Shown here piece after piece: positions 1 to 8,524 of a stretch of 64,000 nucleotides of DNA (position 1 is its first letter; each line of letters opens with the position of its first letter). Position numbers and translations under genes: made by a program. Source of the stretch: Streptomonospora mangrovi (GTDB lineage Bacteria; Actinomycetota; Actinomycetes; Streptosporangiales; Streptosporangiaceae); assembly GCF_027604915.1 (NCBI RefSeq), contig NZ_JAJAQC010000013.1, positions 18,415-82,414 of the forward strand, given 5' to 3'. The notes beneath the pieces are model-generated. The model did not search any database. It was not told the DNA's origin and worked only from the letters and a program-made list of their open reading frames with translations.

Positions 1-53
1 AGGAGGCGCTGCGCGCCCTGGCCGCGCGCGGTCCCCGCCTGGCCGTCCGCTGA
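1..53 (+). CDS. 3' end of a truncated upstream gene (partial)
   Basis: An open frame enters from the left edge and stops with TGA at 51-53, giving an Ala/Arg/Leu-rich C-terminus ending in RGPRLAVR. It runs convergently into the TetR gene and shares a hairpin with it. Sixteen codons are too few to assign a family. It could be a chance open frame in GC-rich DNA. Confidence 0.3.
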   Translation, partial: EALRALAARGPRLAVR

Positions 54-75
54 GGCCGGCCCCGCTCAGCCGGCC
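54..75. terminator. Bidirectional hairpin between convergent genes
   Basis: Seven-base perfect arms GGCCGGC (54-60) and GCCGGCC (69-75) enclose an 8-base loop. The hairpin overlaps the stop codon of the leftward TetR gene and directly follows the TGA of the entering gene. There is no T-tract, as is usual in high-GC actinomycetes. Confidence 0.45.
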
Positions 76-710
76 GCGTCCGGGGTGAACCCGCAGGCGA
101 GGATCCCCAGCTCGGTCTGGGCGCGCACGGTCGCGCGCTCGGTGCCGGGGTCGGGCGCTCCGGCGCGGAAGAGGTGGGCGAGCACGTAGTAGGTCGCCAG
201 GAGCCAGTTGTCGATGCGGGCGTCGAGGTTGGCGGGCGGCCGGGTGCCGCGTTCGGCGTGGGTCCGCAGCGCCACGGCGGCCACCCCGGGTCTCTTCACG
301 AGCAGCATCTGGTACCACTTCTCCTCCAGCGCCTCGCCCTCGGGGCCGAGGGCGCGCAGGTGGAGGGCCGTCAGCCAGACCGGGGCGTGCGCGTGCCAGG
401 TGGAGACCAGGCCGGCCATGCCCCGCTCGACGTACTCCTCGAGTTGCTCGTCGGGCTCGGCGACGGAGTCGTGGAGGAACCTGTTGTGGCGCTCCATGAT
501 GAGCGCGCGCAGGAGCGCCGGGAAGTCCTCGTAGTTGCGGTAGAACGTGCTGCGCGACCGGCCGGAGTGCGCGCAGACCATGTCGACGGTGATCTGGTCG
601 AGCCGGTGCTCGCCCAGCAGGGCTTCGGCGGAGTCCAAAAAGGCCAGCCGTGTCCGTTCCCCACGTATGTTGCGCCGCCTGGGGGCCGACGTGTCATCCG
701 CTTCCGGCAT
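66..710 (-). CDS. TetR/AcrR family transcriptional regulator
   Basis: This is a 214-residue protein with an N-terminal TetR helix-turn-helix at about residues 20-65. It contains the typical recognition-helix block 'HSGRSRSTFYRNYEDF' and a helical, poorly conserved ligand-binding domain behind it. It is divergently oriented to the P450 gene at 960 across a 249-bp gap that holds an AT-richer patch (about 800-835, including TATGTATCATATTC), the likeliest site for both promoters and an operator. It probably represses itself and the P450. The ligand is unknown. Confidence 0.85.
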   Translation of the reverse strand: MPEADDTSAPRRRNIRGERTRLAFLDSAEALLGEHRLDQITVDMVCAHSGRSRSTFYRNYEDFPALLRALIMERHNRFLHDSVAEPDEQLEEYVERGMAGLVSTWHAHAPVWLTALHLRALGPEGEALEEKWYQMLLVKRPGVAAVALRTHAERGTRPPANLDARIDNWLLATYYVLAHLFRAGAPDPGTERATVRAQTELGILACGFTPDAAG

Positions 711-799
711 AGGCGCAGCTTACGCGTGCGGCCCGGTCCGGCGGTACCGAGCGGGCGCCGCGGCGGCGGCGGGGGCGGGCGGCGGCGGCCCTCTGGCCA

Positions 800-835
800 A
801 AAGTGGGACACTATGTATCATATTCGGGGAAGGGT
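800..835. promoter_or_regulatory. Putative divergent promoter/operator region, TetR–P450
   Basis: This is the only AT-rich patch (AAAAGTGGGACACTATGTAT followed by CATATTC) in the 711-959 divergent gap. A related TGGGACAC word occurs upstream of the second P450 near 3632. Promoter assignment is inferred from composition and context only. Confidence 0.3.
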
Positions 836-968
836 GAGAGACGGGCTCCCCCGCGGCCGCGCGACCCGGCGGCCGCGGTGACCGGGACCCGGCACGTTCA
901 CGACCAGGAGGCGGCGCCGCCCCCCGCGCCGCCCGGGCATCCGCCCCCCAACCGCCCAGGTGGTCCCC

Positions 969-2279
969 ATGAAGCCTTCCGACATCCTCCCGCTGTACCA
1001 GGCCACCGACCGGCTCGACCAGGTGTGCCGCACCCTGCGCCACCGGTTCGGCGACGTCGCCCCCGTGATGCTCGACCCGTACACGTTCGCCTGGCTCACC
1101 TTGACCTGGGAGAGCACGCGCGAAGCCATGACCAGCCCCGACTTCTCCGCCGACCCGGACAACTGGCGGGACCGCAACAGCGGGCACGTCCCCCAGAACT
1201 CCGGTATCGCCGCCATGCTCGTGCGCCGCGACGCCGCCCGGTGGCGTGACGGCGACGAGCACCGGCGCTACCGCGAGGCCCTCCAGGCCGCCCTCCAGCG
1301 CCTCATCGACAACGGCCACGTCCTGCACGCGGTCGCCGACGTGGCCGACCGGATCATCGACCGCATCACCCCGCGCGGGCGCGCCGACCTGATCGGCGAC
1401 TACGCGGGCGTGCTGTCGGGAATGGTGCTGGCCCGGCTCATCGGCTTCGACCAGGACGAGGCGGAGCGGATCGGCGACGAGATGGCGACCGTCTGGGACG
1501 GCGAGCCCGCCGCCGCCTACCAGGCGTGGCTGGAGCTGGACGCCCGGCTGCACCGCCTGGCCGCGGAGCGCCGCCGGCGCCCGGCGCCCAACGACGTGGT
1601 CTCCCACCTGGTCCACCACGGGGAGCACAGCGACCAGGAGGCGGCCCACCAGGTCGCCCTGCTCATCGCCGCCGGCTACGACCCGCTGACCCATCTCATC
1701 GGCAACACGCTGCGGGTGCTGCTCACCGACGACTCCCTGCGCCGGCAACTGCTCTCCGCCGGCACCGACGTCGAGTCCCTCCTGGACGTCGTCCAGGTGC
1801 ACAACCCGCCCCTGGCGGTCGTGCCGGGCCGGTGGTGCGTCGTCGACCGGGAGTTCGGCGGCCACCGGGTCCGCGCCGGCGACATGGTGGTCTTCGGCAT
1901 CGAGGCGACCAACCGGCAGTTGCCCCCCGGAACGCGCGCCCACCTGGGCTGGGGCGCCGGCCCGCACGCCTGCCCGCGTTCCGGCAGCGACATCGCCGGC
2001 GTGGTCGCCGCCCACGCCGTCCGCCGGCTGATCACCCGCGTGCCGGTGCGGCTGGCGGTGGCCCCCGACCAACTGGAGCGGCGCGCCTCGCTCGCGATCA
2101 ACGGGCTGCGGGAACTGCCCGTCCTGCTCAATGCCACCGGCATGGAGGCGGCGCCCACCGTGCCCGAGGAGGCCCCTCCCGCGCCCGCGGGTGCGGCCGA
2201 GCCGCCCGCTCCCGTCCGCACCGGCCCGGCACGGGGGTGGATCGGGGCGCTGGCCCGCCTGCTCCTGGGCCGGCGCTGA
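969..2279 (+). CDS. Atypical cytochrome P450 lacking the ExxR motif (CYP157/conservon-like)
   Basis: About 436-439 residues. The ATG at 960 is in frame but has no clear ribosome-binding site; the second ATG at 969 (MKPSDILPLYQ) matches the usual start of this family. The heme-binding loop GWGAGPHACPR supplies the cysteine ligand. The I-helix reads AAGYDPLTHLIGNTLR in place of the usual AG(A/G)(D/E)TT. Where the K-helix E-x-x-R should be, the sequence is LLDVVQVHNPPLAVV, so both invariant residues are missing. This pattern resembles conservon-associated CYP157-type P450s. A roughly 50-residue Pro/Ala-rich tail ends in the amphipathic GWIGALARLLLGRR. It may have altered or no monooxygenase activity. 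It is probably controlled by the divergent TetR. Confidence 0.8.
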   Translation: MKPSDILPLYQATDRLDQVCRTLRHRFGDVAPVMLDPYTFAWLTLTWESTREAMTSPDFSADPDNWRDRNSGHVPQNSGIAAMLVRRDAARWRDGDEHRRYREALQAALQRLIDNGHVLHAVADVADRIIDRITPRGRADLIGDYAGVLSGMVLARLIGFDQDEAERIGDEMATVWDGEPAAAYQAWLELDARLHRLAAERRRRPAPNDVVSHLVHHGEHSDQEAAHQVALLIAAGYDPLTHLIGNTLRVLLTDDSLRRQLLSAGTDVESLLDVVQVHNPPLAVVPGRWCVVDREFGGHRVRAGDMVVFGIEATNRQLPPGTRAHLGWGAGPHACPRSGSDIAGVVAAHAVRRLITRVPVRLAVAPDQLERRASLAINGLRELPVLLNATGMEAAPTVPEEAPPAPAGAAEPPAPVRTGPARGWIGALARLLLGRR

Positions 2280-2294
2280 GGCGCGCGCCCGGGT

Positions 2295-2330
2295 GGGCGG
2301 CGTCCTTCCCGCGGGGGTGGGAAGGACGCC
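2295..2330. terminator. Terminator hairpin between convergent P450 genes
   Basis: Two perfect 14-base arms (GCGGCGTCCTTCCC at 2295-2308 and its complement at 2317-2330) flank an 8-base loop. It lies between the stops of the two convergent P450 genes and can serve both strands. Confidence 0.7.
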
Positions 2331-2403
2331 GCGAACCGCGCCCCGCCGGCGCGGTCGGCACCCGGGGCCGCGCACACCCGACCGCGGCCCCGGGCGGTTG
2401 GGG

Positions 2404-3600
2404 TCAGACGTGCACGAACAGGTGGGTGGGGTGGTTCATCATCAGGCTCGGCGCCGGCGGGGAGTCCTGGGCGAGCCGCAGTTCGGGGAACCGCTCGAAG
2501 ACGGCGGGCAGCGCCACCCCCAGTTCCAGCCGGGCCAGGGGCTCGCCCAGGCAGCGGTGGGGGCCGTTGCCGAAGGCGAGGTTGGAGCGCGGGGGACGGG
2601 TGATGTCGAAGGAGGCGGCGTCGGCCCAGCGGTCCTCGTCGCGGCCGGCGGCCTTGAACGCCATCAGCACCGGCTCCCCCTCGGGCAGGGTGACGTCGCC
2701 GACGGTGACCTCGCGGCCGGTGAACAGCACCGGCAGCAGGCTGACGCTGGTGTCCCAGCGCAGGATCTCCTCGACCGCCCGGTCCCAGCCGACCTCGCCC
2801 CGGCGCAGCAGGTCCAGTTGGTCGGGATGGCGCAGCAGCGCCCGCACGCCGTTGGCGAGCGTGCCCATCGTGGTCTCGAAGCCCGCGATGAAGAACAGGT
2901 AGATGGTGTCTCGGAGTTCGGTGTCGGACAGGCGGCCGCTGTCGTCCCTCGCCTGGATCATGGCGCTGATCAGGGCGTCGTCGGGGGTGCGGCGCTTGTC
3001 CTCGATCACCCGGGCGATGAGCGCGTGCGCCCGGGCGTTGGCGTCGCCGTCCATGCCCGACAGGGTGCGGGCGGCGATGTCGGCGACCGCGTCGTGGTCG
3101 CCGGGCTCGATGCCCAGCAGGTCGGCGATGACCAGGATGGGCAGCGGAACGGCCAGGCGCGCCTTGAGGTCGACGGGCCCGCTCCGCCCGGCCTCGGCGA
3201 CCTCGTCCAGGAGGCGCCGGGTGAGGTCCTCGACGCGGGGGCGCAGCTCCTCCACGCGCCGCCGCGTGAACGCCTGCTGCACCAGGCCGCGCACCCGGCG
3301 GTGGTCCGCGCCGTTGCTGGCCACCATGGACTCCACGCCGACCATGTTGCGCACGATCGGGGAGGAGGAGTCCACCTCTCCCGTCTTCAGGGCGCGCCAG
3401 TTGGCGGCGTTGCGCAGGAACGCGCCGGGCTGGTTCCGCAGGGCCGTCCGCAGGGCGTCGTGGTGGGTCAGCACCCAGAAGAGGTGGCCGCCGATGTCCA
3501 CCTGGGCGAGAGGGCCGGCCCGGTGGAGCCGGGCGGTGAGTTCTTCACTGTCAGCGCCGGGGACGATCGTGATGGGCGGTGCGCTGGGAGGTGTCGACAT
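2404..3600 (-). CDS. Cytochrome P450 (conventional bacterial class)
   Basis: A 398-residue soluble bacterial P450 with all hallmark motifs: I-helix FFIAGFETTMGTLANG (oxygen-activation threonine), K-helix ExxR in VEEILRWDT, and heme loop LAFGNGPHRCLGEPLARLEL with the cysteine thiolate. Its length is normal for CYP105/107-like enzymes. No ferredoxin or ferredoxin reductase gene is adjacent, so its electron donors are encoded elsewhere. It starts at ATG 3600. The substrate cannot be inferred. It is convergent with the atypical P450. Confidence 0.92.
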   Translation of the reverse strand: MSTPPSAPPITIVPGADSEELTARLHRAGPLAQVDIGGHLFWVLTHHDALRTALRNQPGAFLRNAANWRALKTGEVDSSSPIVRNMVGVESMVASNGADHRRVRGLVQQAFTRRRVEELRPRVEDLTRRLLDEVAEAGRSGPVDLKARLAVPLPILVIADLLGIEPGDHDAVADIAARTLSGMDGDANARAHALIARVIEDKRRTPDDALISAMIQARDDSGRLSDTELRDTIYLFFIAGFETTMGTLANGVRALLRHPDQLDLLRRGEVGWDRAVEEILRWDTSVSLLPVLFTGREVTVGDVTLPEGEPVLMAFKAAGRDEDRWADAASFDITRPPRSNLAFGNGPHRCLGEPLARLELGVALPAVFERFPELRLAQDSPPAPSLMMNHPTHLFVHV

Positions 3601-3920
3601 GGAGGCAGCCTAGCCCGTCGCGACCATTTATGGGACACGGTGTTGCAATTTCGTGCCTGATGCCGGGCGGCGGGGGGCCGGTGCGGCGGGCTGCCTGGTC
3701 AGGTGCGTGCGGGCCGGGCGCAGCCACGGGCGCAGCACGGTCCGCGAGCACATCCGGCAGGGGCAGGTGTCGTGCGCTGTGTTCCTCATGCCCGCCAGTC
3801 TGGCGGTGCGCCCGGCGCCGCGCCTGAGTAGGCACACCCAGGCGGCCGGGTCCGGCCACGTGATCCGCGCGGCGCGGCGGTGGTGGAAGCAGGCAGTGGG
3901 GCCGGGGGGAGGCGGCGCGG
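3601..3920. other. Intergenic region with a possible small Cys-containing ORF
   Basis: This 320-bp stretch lies between a leftward P450 and a leftward TetR gene. It contains an AT-richer promoter-like patch at about 3622-3655 (ATTTATGGGACACGGTGTTG). A minus-strand frame at 3789-3628 would encode a 53-residue Arg/Pro-rich peptide beginning MRNTAHDTCPCRMC. It has only a weak Shine-Dalgarno sequence, so coding is doubtful. Confidence 0.25.
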
Positions 3921-4565
3921 TCAGGCGGCGGGCGGCGGGTAGTGCAGCCGGAACGCGCGCAGCACCGCGGGCGTGTGCCGGGAGAAGCGGCCCTCGGCGA
4001 AGGCGGTGCCGGGGTCGTTGGCCAACTGCTGGGTGACCACCCCGGCCAGCAGCACCCCCAGCAGTTCCCGCCCCTCGTCGGTGGCGGCGTCGGGGTGCAG
4101 GTGGCCCTCGTGCACCGCCCCCGCGACCAGGTCGGCGATGCGCCCCACGGCCTCCAGTGCGGGCGCGTAGGACTCCGCCGAGGGGGTGAACCCCGGCACC
4201 GGCCGCCAGAACAGCAGTTGGGCCAGCGGCGGGTGCTCCACGGCCCACCGCAGCCCGGCGGTCACGCCCGCCTCCAGGGCGGGCAGGCCGGGCGGCGCCC
4301 CCTCGGCGCCCTCGCGCAGCGCCGCCGAGAACGCCCGCTGGCCCTCGGCGAACAGCGCGTCGTAGACGGCGTTGCGCGAGGAAAAGTACTTGTACAGCGA
4401 CGGCGGCTGGATCCCCATGCGCCGGGCGATCGCCGACAGGCTCAGCCCGCCCGCGCCCTCCGCCGCCATCAGTTCCGCGGCGATCCGCAGGATCTCGGCC
4501 TTGGTGGCCGCCCGCCGCTGCCGGCGGCGGTCGCCGCCGGGGGCCGCCGCGTGTGTGCTCGCCAT
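3921..4565 (-). CDS. TetR family regulator of the adjacent UvrA-like gene
   Basis: A 214-residue TetR protein. The helix-turn-helix includes LSLSAIARRMGIQPPSLYKY at about residues 40-60, followed by a ligand domain with a tryptophan- and proline-rich core (LLFWRPVPGFTP). It starts at ATG 4565 and faces the UvrA-like ATPase gene across only 77 bp that contain repeated TTAGCT/C words. This is the usual arrangement of a local repressor controlling an export or resistance gene. The inducer is unknown. Confidence 0.88.
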   Translation of the reverse strand: MASTHAAAPGGDRRRQRRAATKAEILRIAAELMAAEGAGGLSLSAIARRMGIQPPSLYKYFSSRNAVYDALFAEGQRAFSAALREGAEGAPPGLPALEAGVTAGLRWAVEHPPLAQLLFWRPVPGFTPSAESYAPALEAVGRIADLVAGAVHEGHLHPDAATDEGRELLGVLLAGVVTQQLANDPGTAFAEGRFSRHTPAVLRAFRLHYPPPAA

Positions 4566-4596
4566 GGCCGGAGCCTAGCGCATTGCCTCATGGTGG

Positions 4597-4627
4597 TAGC
4601 TTTAGCTATGGCTATTAGCCTTAGCTG
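4597..4627. promoter_or_regulatory. Putative TetR operator in the divergent tetR–uvrA-like promoter
   Basis: The short divergent gap holds TTAGCT (4602-4607), TTAGCC (4615-4620) and TTAGCT (4621-4626). It also holds the interrupted palindrome TAGC-TATG-GCTA (4603-4614). It is markedly AT-rich against its surroundings and overlaps the expected promoter. Operator function is inferred. Confidence 0.5.
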
Positions 4628-4642
4628 ATTGGGGGAGCCTCC

Positions 4643-6949
4643 GTGACCGCCGACCGCGCCGCCGCGCCCATCACCGTCGTCCGCGCCCGCGAGAACAACC
4701 TCAAGGACGTCTCGCTGCGCGTCCCCAAGGGCCGGCTCACCGTTTTCACCGGGGTGTCGGGCTCGGGCAAGTCCTCCGTGGTGTTCGACACCATCGCCGC
4801 CGAGGCCCAGCGCCGGCTCAACGAGCTGTTCCCGGCGTTCGTCCGCAACCGCATGCCGCTGCGCGAGCGCCCCGGCGCCGACGCCGTGGACAACCTCACC
4901 GCCGCCGTCGTGGTGGACCAGCGGCCGCTGAGCGGCAACGCCCGCTCCACCGTGGGCACCGCCACCGAGGTCCACCCCGTCCTGCGGGTGCTGTTCTCCC
5001 GCCTCGGCGAACCCGGCGCCGGCCCCGCCTCGGCCTACTCCTTCAACGACCCCCAGGGCATGTGCACCGAGTGCGAGGGACTGGGCCGCGCCGCCCGCGT
5101 GGACACCGACCGGCTGCTGGACGAGGACCGCAGCCTCAACGAGGGCGCCATCCGCTTCCCCGCCATGGCCGTGGGCACCGCCTCCTGGCAGCTCTACGCC
5201 GAGTCCGGGCTGTTCGACCCCGACAAGCCGCTGCGCGACTTCACCGCCGAGGAGCGCGACCTGCTGCTGCACGGGTCGGGGTTTCGCGTGAAACGTGCCA
5301 GCCGCCGCGGCGTGTACCAGAACGAGTACGAGGGCGTGGTCACCGCCATCACCCGCCGCTACCTGCGCCGCGACCCCGACTCCCTGGGCGCCCGCACCCG
5401 GGAGGCCGTCGAGCGCGTCGCCGCGACGGGCACCTGCGCCGCCTGCGGCGGCACCCGGCTCAACGAGGCGGCGCGCGCCTCCGTCGTGGCCGGACACACC
5501 ATCACCGGCCTGTGCGCGCTGGAGATCACCGACCTGGTCGCCGCACTGGAGGGCGTCGAGCGCGGCCTGGGCGGGAGCCCCCGCGAGCGGGCCGCCCGGC
5601 CGGTCCTCGCCGCCGCGCTGGCCGTGCTGCGCCGCGTCGCCGACGTCGGGCTGGGCTACCTCAGCCTGGACCGCGCCACCACCACCCTGTCCGGCGGCGA
5701 GGCCCAGCGCCTGAAGACCGTGCGCTACCTGGGCTCCGGCCTCACCGGCCTGACCTACGTCTTCGACGAGCCCAGCGCCGGGCTGCACCCGCGCGACGTG
5801 CACCGGCTCGGCCGCCTGCTGCTGGAGCTGCGCGACCAGGGCAACACCGTGCTGCTGGTGGAGCACGACCGCGCGCTCATCGCCCTGGCCGACCACGTGG
5901 TCGACATGGGGCCCGGCGCCGGCACCCGGGGCGGGCGCGTGGTGTTCGAGGGCACCGTCGAGGGGCTGCGCCGCGCCGGCACGCTGACCGCCCGCCGCCT
6001 CACCGAGCCGCGCCGGCTCAAGCCCGCCGTGCGCACCCCCACCGGCGCGCTCACCGTGCGCGGCGCCGACCTGCACAACCTGCGCGGCATCACCGTGGAC
6101 ATCCCCACCGGCGTGCTCACCGCCGTCACCGGGGTCGCCGGATCGGGCAAGAGCAGCCTGGTCACCGGGGCGCTGCCGGCCCAGCACCCCGGCGCGGTCG
6201 TGGTCGACCAGTCGGCCGTCGGTGCCTCCGCGCGCGCCACCCCCGGCAGCTACGTCGACGTGCTCGACACCGTGCGCGGGCTGTTCGCCGCCGCCCACGG
6301 GGTGCGGCCCGGCCTGTTCAGCTTCAACTCCGCGGGCGCCTGCCCCACCTGCCGGGGGCGGGGCACGGTCCGCACCGACCTCGCGTTCCTGGAGCCGGTC
6401 ACCGCCGTGTGCGAGGACTGCGGCGGCGGCCGTTTCAGCCCCGAGGTGCTGGAGCTGCGGCTGGCCGGGCGCAGCATCGCCGACGTGCTGGCCATGACCG
6501 CCGACGAGGCCGCCGGCTTCTTCACCGACCCGGCCGTGCTGCGCGGCGTGGGCATGCTGCGCGAGGCCGGCCTGGGCTACCTCACCCTGGGACAGCCGCT
6601 CAGCACGCTCTCCGGCGGCGAACTCCAGCGCCTCAAGCTCGCCCAGCGCATGCGCGAGGGCGCGGCGGTCTACGTGCTGGACGAGCCGACCACCGGCCTG
6701 CACCCCGCCGACGTGGACGCGCTGCTGGAACTGCTCGACCGGATCGTGGACCGCGGCGGCACCGCCGTGGTCGCCGAGCACGACCTGGGCGTGGTGCGCA
6801 ACGCCGACTGGGTCATCGACATCGGGCCCGAGGCCGGGCGGCGCGGCGGGACGGTGGTGTTCGAGGGGGTCCCCGCCGCGCTCGCCGCGGCCCCCGGATC
6901 GGTCACGGGGGAGTACCTGCGCCGCGAACTCGCGGGCGGCCCCGCCTGA
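4643..6949 (+). CDS. UvrA-like twin ABC ATPase (drug-resistance/UvrA2 class)
   Basis: 768 residues, shorter than the ~950 of repair UvrA, and lacking the long UvrB-interaction insert of the housekeeping protein. Two ABC modules are visible: Walker A SGSGKSS (about 41-47) with signature LSGGEAQRLK (about 350) and Walker B FDEPSAGLHP, then GSGKSS (about 497) with LSGGELQRLK (about 655) and LDEPTTGLHP. Zinc-finger cysteines occur as CTECEGLG, CAACGG, CPTCRGRG and CEDCGG. The GTG start at 4643 has GGGGGAG five bases upstream. Stand-alone, TetR-linked UvrA paralogues are associated with resistance to DNA-binding drugs. No transmembrane partner or UvrB lies nearby. Confidence 0.9.
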   Translation: MTADRAAAPITVVRARENNLKDVSLRVPKGRLTVFTGVSGSGKSSVVFDTIAAEAQRRLNELFPAFVRNRMPLRERPGADAVDNLTAAVVVDQRPLSGNARSTVGTATEVHPVLRVLFSRLGEPGAGPASAYSFNDPQGMCTECEGLGRAARVDTDRLLDEDRSLNEGAIRFPAMAVGTASWQLYAESGLFDPDKPLRDFTAEERDLLLHGSGFRVKRASRRGVYQNEYEGVVTAITRRYLRRDPDSLGARTREAVERVAATGTCAACGGTRLNEAARASVVAGHTITGLCALEITDLVAALEGVERGLGGSPRERAARPVLAAALAVLRRVADVGLGYLSLDRATTTLSGGEAQRLKTVRYLGSGLTGLTYVFDEPSAGLHPRDVHRLGRLLLELRDQGNTVLLVEHDRALIALADHVVDMGPGAGTRGGRVVFEGTVEGLRRAGTLTARRLTEPRRLKPAVRTPTGALTVRGADLHNLRGITVDIPTGVLTAVTGVAGSGKSSLVTGALPAQHPGAVVVDQSAVGASARATPGSYVDVLDTVRGLFAAAHGVRPGLFSFNSAGACPTCRGRGTVRTDLAFLEPVTAVCEDCGGGRFSPEVLELRLAGRSIADVLAMTADEAAGFFTDPAVLRGVGMLREAGLGYLTLGQPLSTLSGGELQRLKLAQRMREGAAVYVLDEPTTGLHPADVDALLELLDRIVDRGGTAVVAEHDLGVVRNADWVIDIGPEAGRRGGTVVFEGVPAALAAAPGSVTGEYLRRELAGGPA

Positions 6950-6988
6950 GCGCCCGCCGCGCCCGGCGGCCGCCCGGGCGGGCCGGGC

Positions 6989-7483
6989 TCAGCTCGGGCG
7001 CACCAGGTAGGAGATCTCCACCGAGCACGGGCCGGACGCCCCCACCGGCGCGCTGAGCAGGAACTCGAACCGCCCGCCCCACACCTGGTTGGGGCCCTCG
7101 CCCCGGTTCACCCACGCCAGCCCCTGCCCGCTGGCCCAGTCCTGGAGCAGGGCGTGGGCGGTGTCGATGCGCTCGGGGTCGCCGGTGTGGGCCAGGGTGA
7201 CATAGGAGCCCTCGGGGATGAACCCGGCCACCACGCGGCCGTCCCCCTCCACCGGCACCTGCTCGCGCACCGGCGCGCCGACCTCGATGATGTGCTCGCG
7301 GTCGCCCTGCCCGATGACCCAGTACCGCAGGAACGGCGGCCCGGCGGCCCCCACGCCCCTGCGGCGCAGCCACTCCTGGACCTCGGCCACCAGCGCGGCG
7401 GCCCGGCCGCGCCCGGTGACCTTGGCCGGGATGGCGACATAGGGCTGGGCGGCCCGGGTCTCGTGCCTGGGTCCTGCGGTCAT
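6989..7483 (-). CDS. GyrI-like/AraC effector-binding domain protein
   Basis: About 164 residues from the ATG at 7483, which has a good GGGGGGAG ribosome-binding site; an upstream in-frame start at 7558 lacks one. The sequence reads like the bacterial effector-binding (SOUL/GyrI-like) fold: alternating strands with FLRYWVIGQGDREHIIEVGA and a central FIPEGSYVTLAHTGDP, then a final strand (CSVEISYLVRP). There is no DNA-binding domain, so it may act as a small-molecule sequestering protein. It is convergent with the UvrA-like gene. Family assignment is by pattern only. Confidence 0.6.
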   Translation of the reverse strand: MTAGPRHETRAAQPYVAIPAKVTGRGRAAALVAEVQEWLRRRGVGAAGPPFLRYWVIGQGDREHIIEVGAPVREQVPVEGDGRVVAGFIPEGSYVTLAHTGDPERIDTAHALLQDWASGQGLAWVNRGEGPNQVWGGRFEFLLSAPVGASGPCSVEISYLVRPS

Positions 7484-7848
7484 CACGGCTCCCCCCTCGA
7501 CGGCGCCGGCCCACCCGGCCGCGCCGGCCCGCGGCCCGGACGGGTGCGTACCGGGCACGCGCGATAACTACTTCAGGTCACTGCACAACTGCCCACGGTA
7601 ACGCGTTGCCATGCGCACTCCCCCGAGGCCGCGCCCGCGCCTCCCGCAGAGCGGATCGGGTGCCACATCACGTGCCCGCACGGGACTCGGCGCATATGGT
7701 GGAAGAGGCGAGGCCCGGTGGGAATCCGCGAACCAGGGGAGGCTCAGGGGCTTCCCCCATACCGTGCGCCGAGGCCCCCGCGCATGATGGAGACGGGCAG
7801 GACCCGCCGCTCGGCGGCGGCCCAGTGTCGAGCTGCGTCGAGGAGTTG
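7484..7848. other. Divergent intergenic region
   Basis: This 365-bp gap between the leftward effector-binding gene and the rightward DUF1707 gene has one less GC-rich segment (about 7562-7615, AACTACTTCAGGTCACTGCA). It likely contains promoters for both, but no convincing -35/-10 pair or palindrome was seen. No coding signal was found. Confidence 0.3.
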
Positions 7849-8487
7849 ATGGTGGCAGTGCACGAACCGCCGTCTCCACCGTCCCCGGGCGGACGGTGGA
7901 GCCCCGCCCCACGCCGGAACCCCGGTGCCGCACAGGTGCGGCTGACCCACGCCGACCGCGACTCCGCCATGGAGACGCTGCGTGAGGCCTACGCCCTGGG
8001 GCAGTTGGACGAATCCGAGTTCGAGGAGCGCCTCGACCTCGCCATGAAGGCGAAGTTCCCGGCCGACCTCCAGCCGCTGCTGGCCGACGTGGTCCCCCAG
8101 CACCGCGCCGCGCGGGGCGGCGCGCCCCGGCCGGGCGCCGCCGGCCCCGCGCCCGAGGTCTCCACCAGCCCCTCCGAGCGCCTGCTGGCCTCGCTCGCGC
8201 ACTTCTCCGGCTACGCCTCGGTGTTCGGCCCGCTGCTGATGCTGCTGGCGGCCCGCGACACCGCCCCCTACGTGCGCCGGCACATCATCGAGGCGCTCAA
8301 CTACCAGATCACCGTCATGGTCGGCTCCGTGGTCATGCTGATGCTGAGCTGGCTGATCCTGCCGGTGGCGGTGTTCCTGTTCCTCGTCGTGGGCTGGGTG
8401 TTCCTGCCGGCCGTGGGCGCGATCGTCACCCTCACCCAGGGCACCTGGCGCTACCCGGTGACCTGGCGCCCCGTGCGCGACACCTGA
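7849..8487 (+). CDS. DUF1707 plus DUF4870-like membrane protein
   Basis: About 212 residues from ATG 7849 (AGGAG just upstream; GTG 7852 is equally possible). The open frame extends further upstream but without coding character. Residues ~25-80 match the SHOCT-like DUF1707 domain ('TLREAYALGQLDESEFEERL'). The C-terminal half has a DUF4870-like layout: SPSERLLASLAHFSGYASVFGP, then IIEALNYQITV and two hydrophobic helices. It is probably an inner-membrane protein of unknown function. It is transcribed towards a large GC hairpin. Confidence 0.75.
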   Translation: MVAVHEPPSPPSPGGRWSPAPRRNPGAAQVRLTHADRDSAMETLREAYALGQLDESEFEERLDLAMKAKFPADLQPLLADVVPQHRAARGGAPRPGAAGPAPEVSTSPSERLLASLAHFSGYASVFGPLLMLLAARDTAPYVRRHIIEALNYQITVMVGSVVMLMLSWLILPVAVFLFLVVGWVFLPAVGAIVTLTQGTWRYPVTWRPVRDT

Positions 8488-8524
8488 CCGGCCGGCCCGG
8501 CCGGGCCGGCCGGCCCCGCGCCGC

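Noticed and set aside
174..881. Long plus-strand frames over the first TetR gene
   Set aside because: Antisense shadows of a clear TetR gene; low-complexity Gly/Arg/Val translations typical of GC-rich third-codon bias.
4469..6781. 770-residue minus-strand open frame over the UvrA-like gene
   Set aside because: Translation is repetitive His/Gly/Val/Gln with no domain; the opposite frame has two complete ABC modules.
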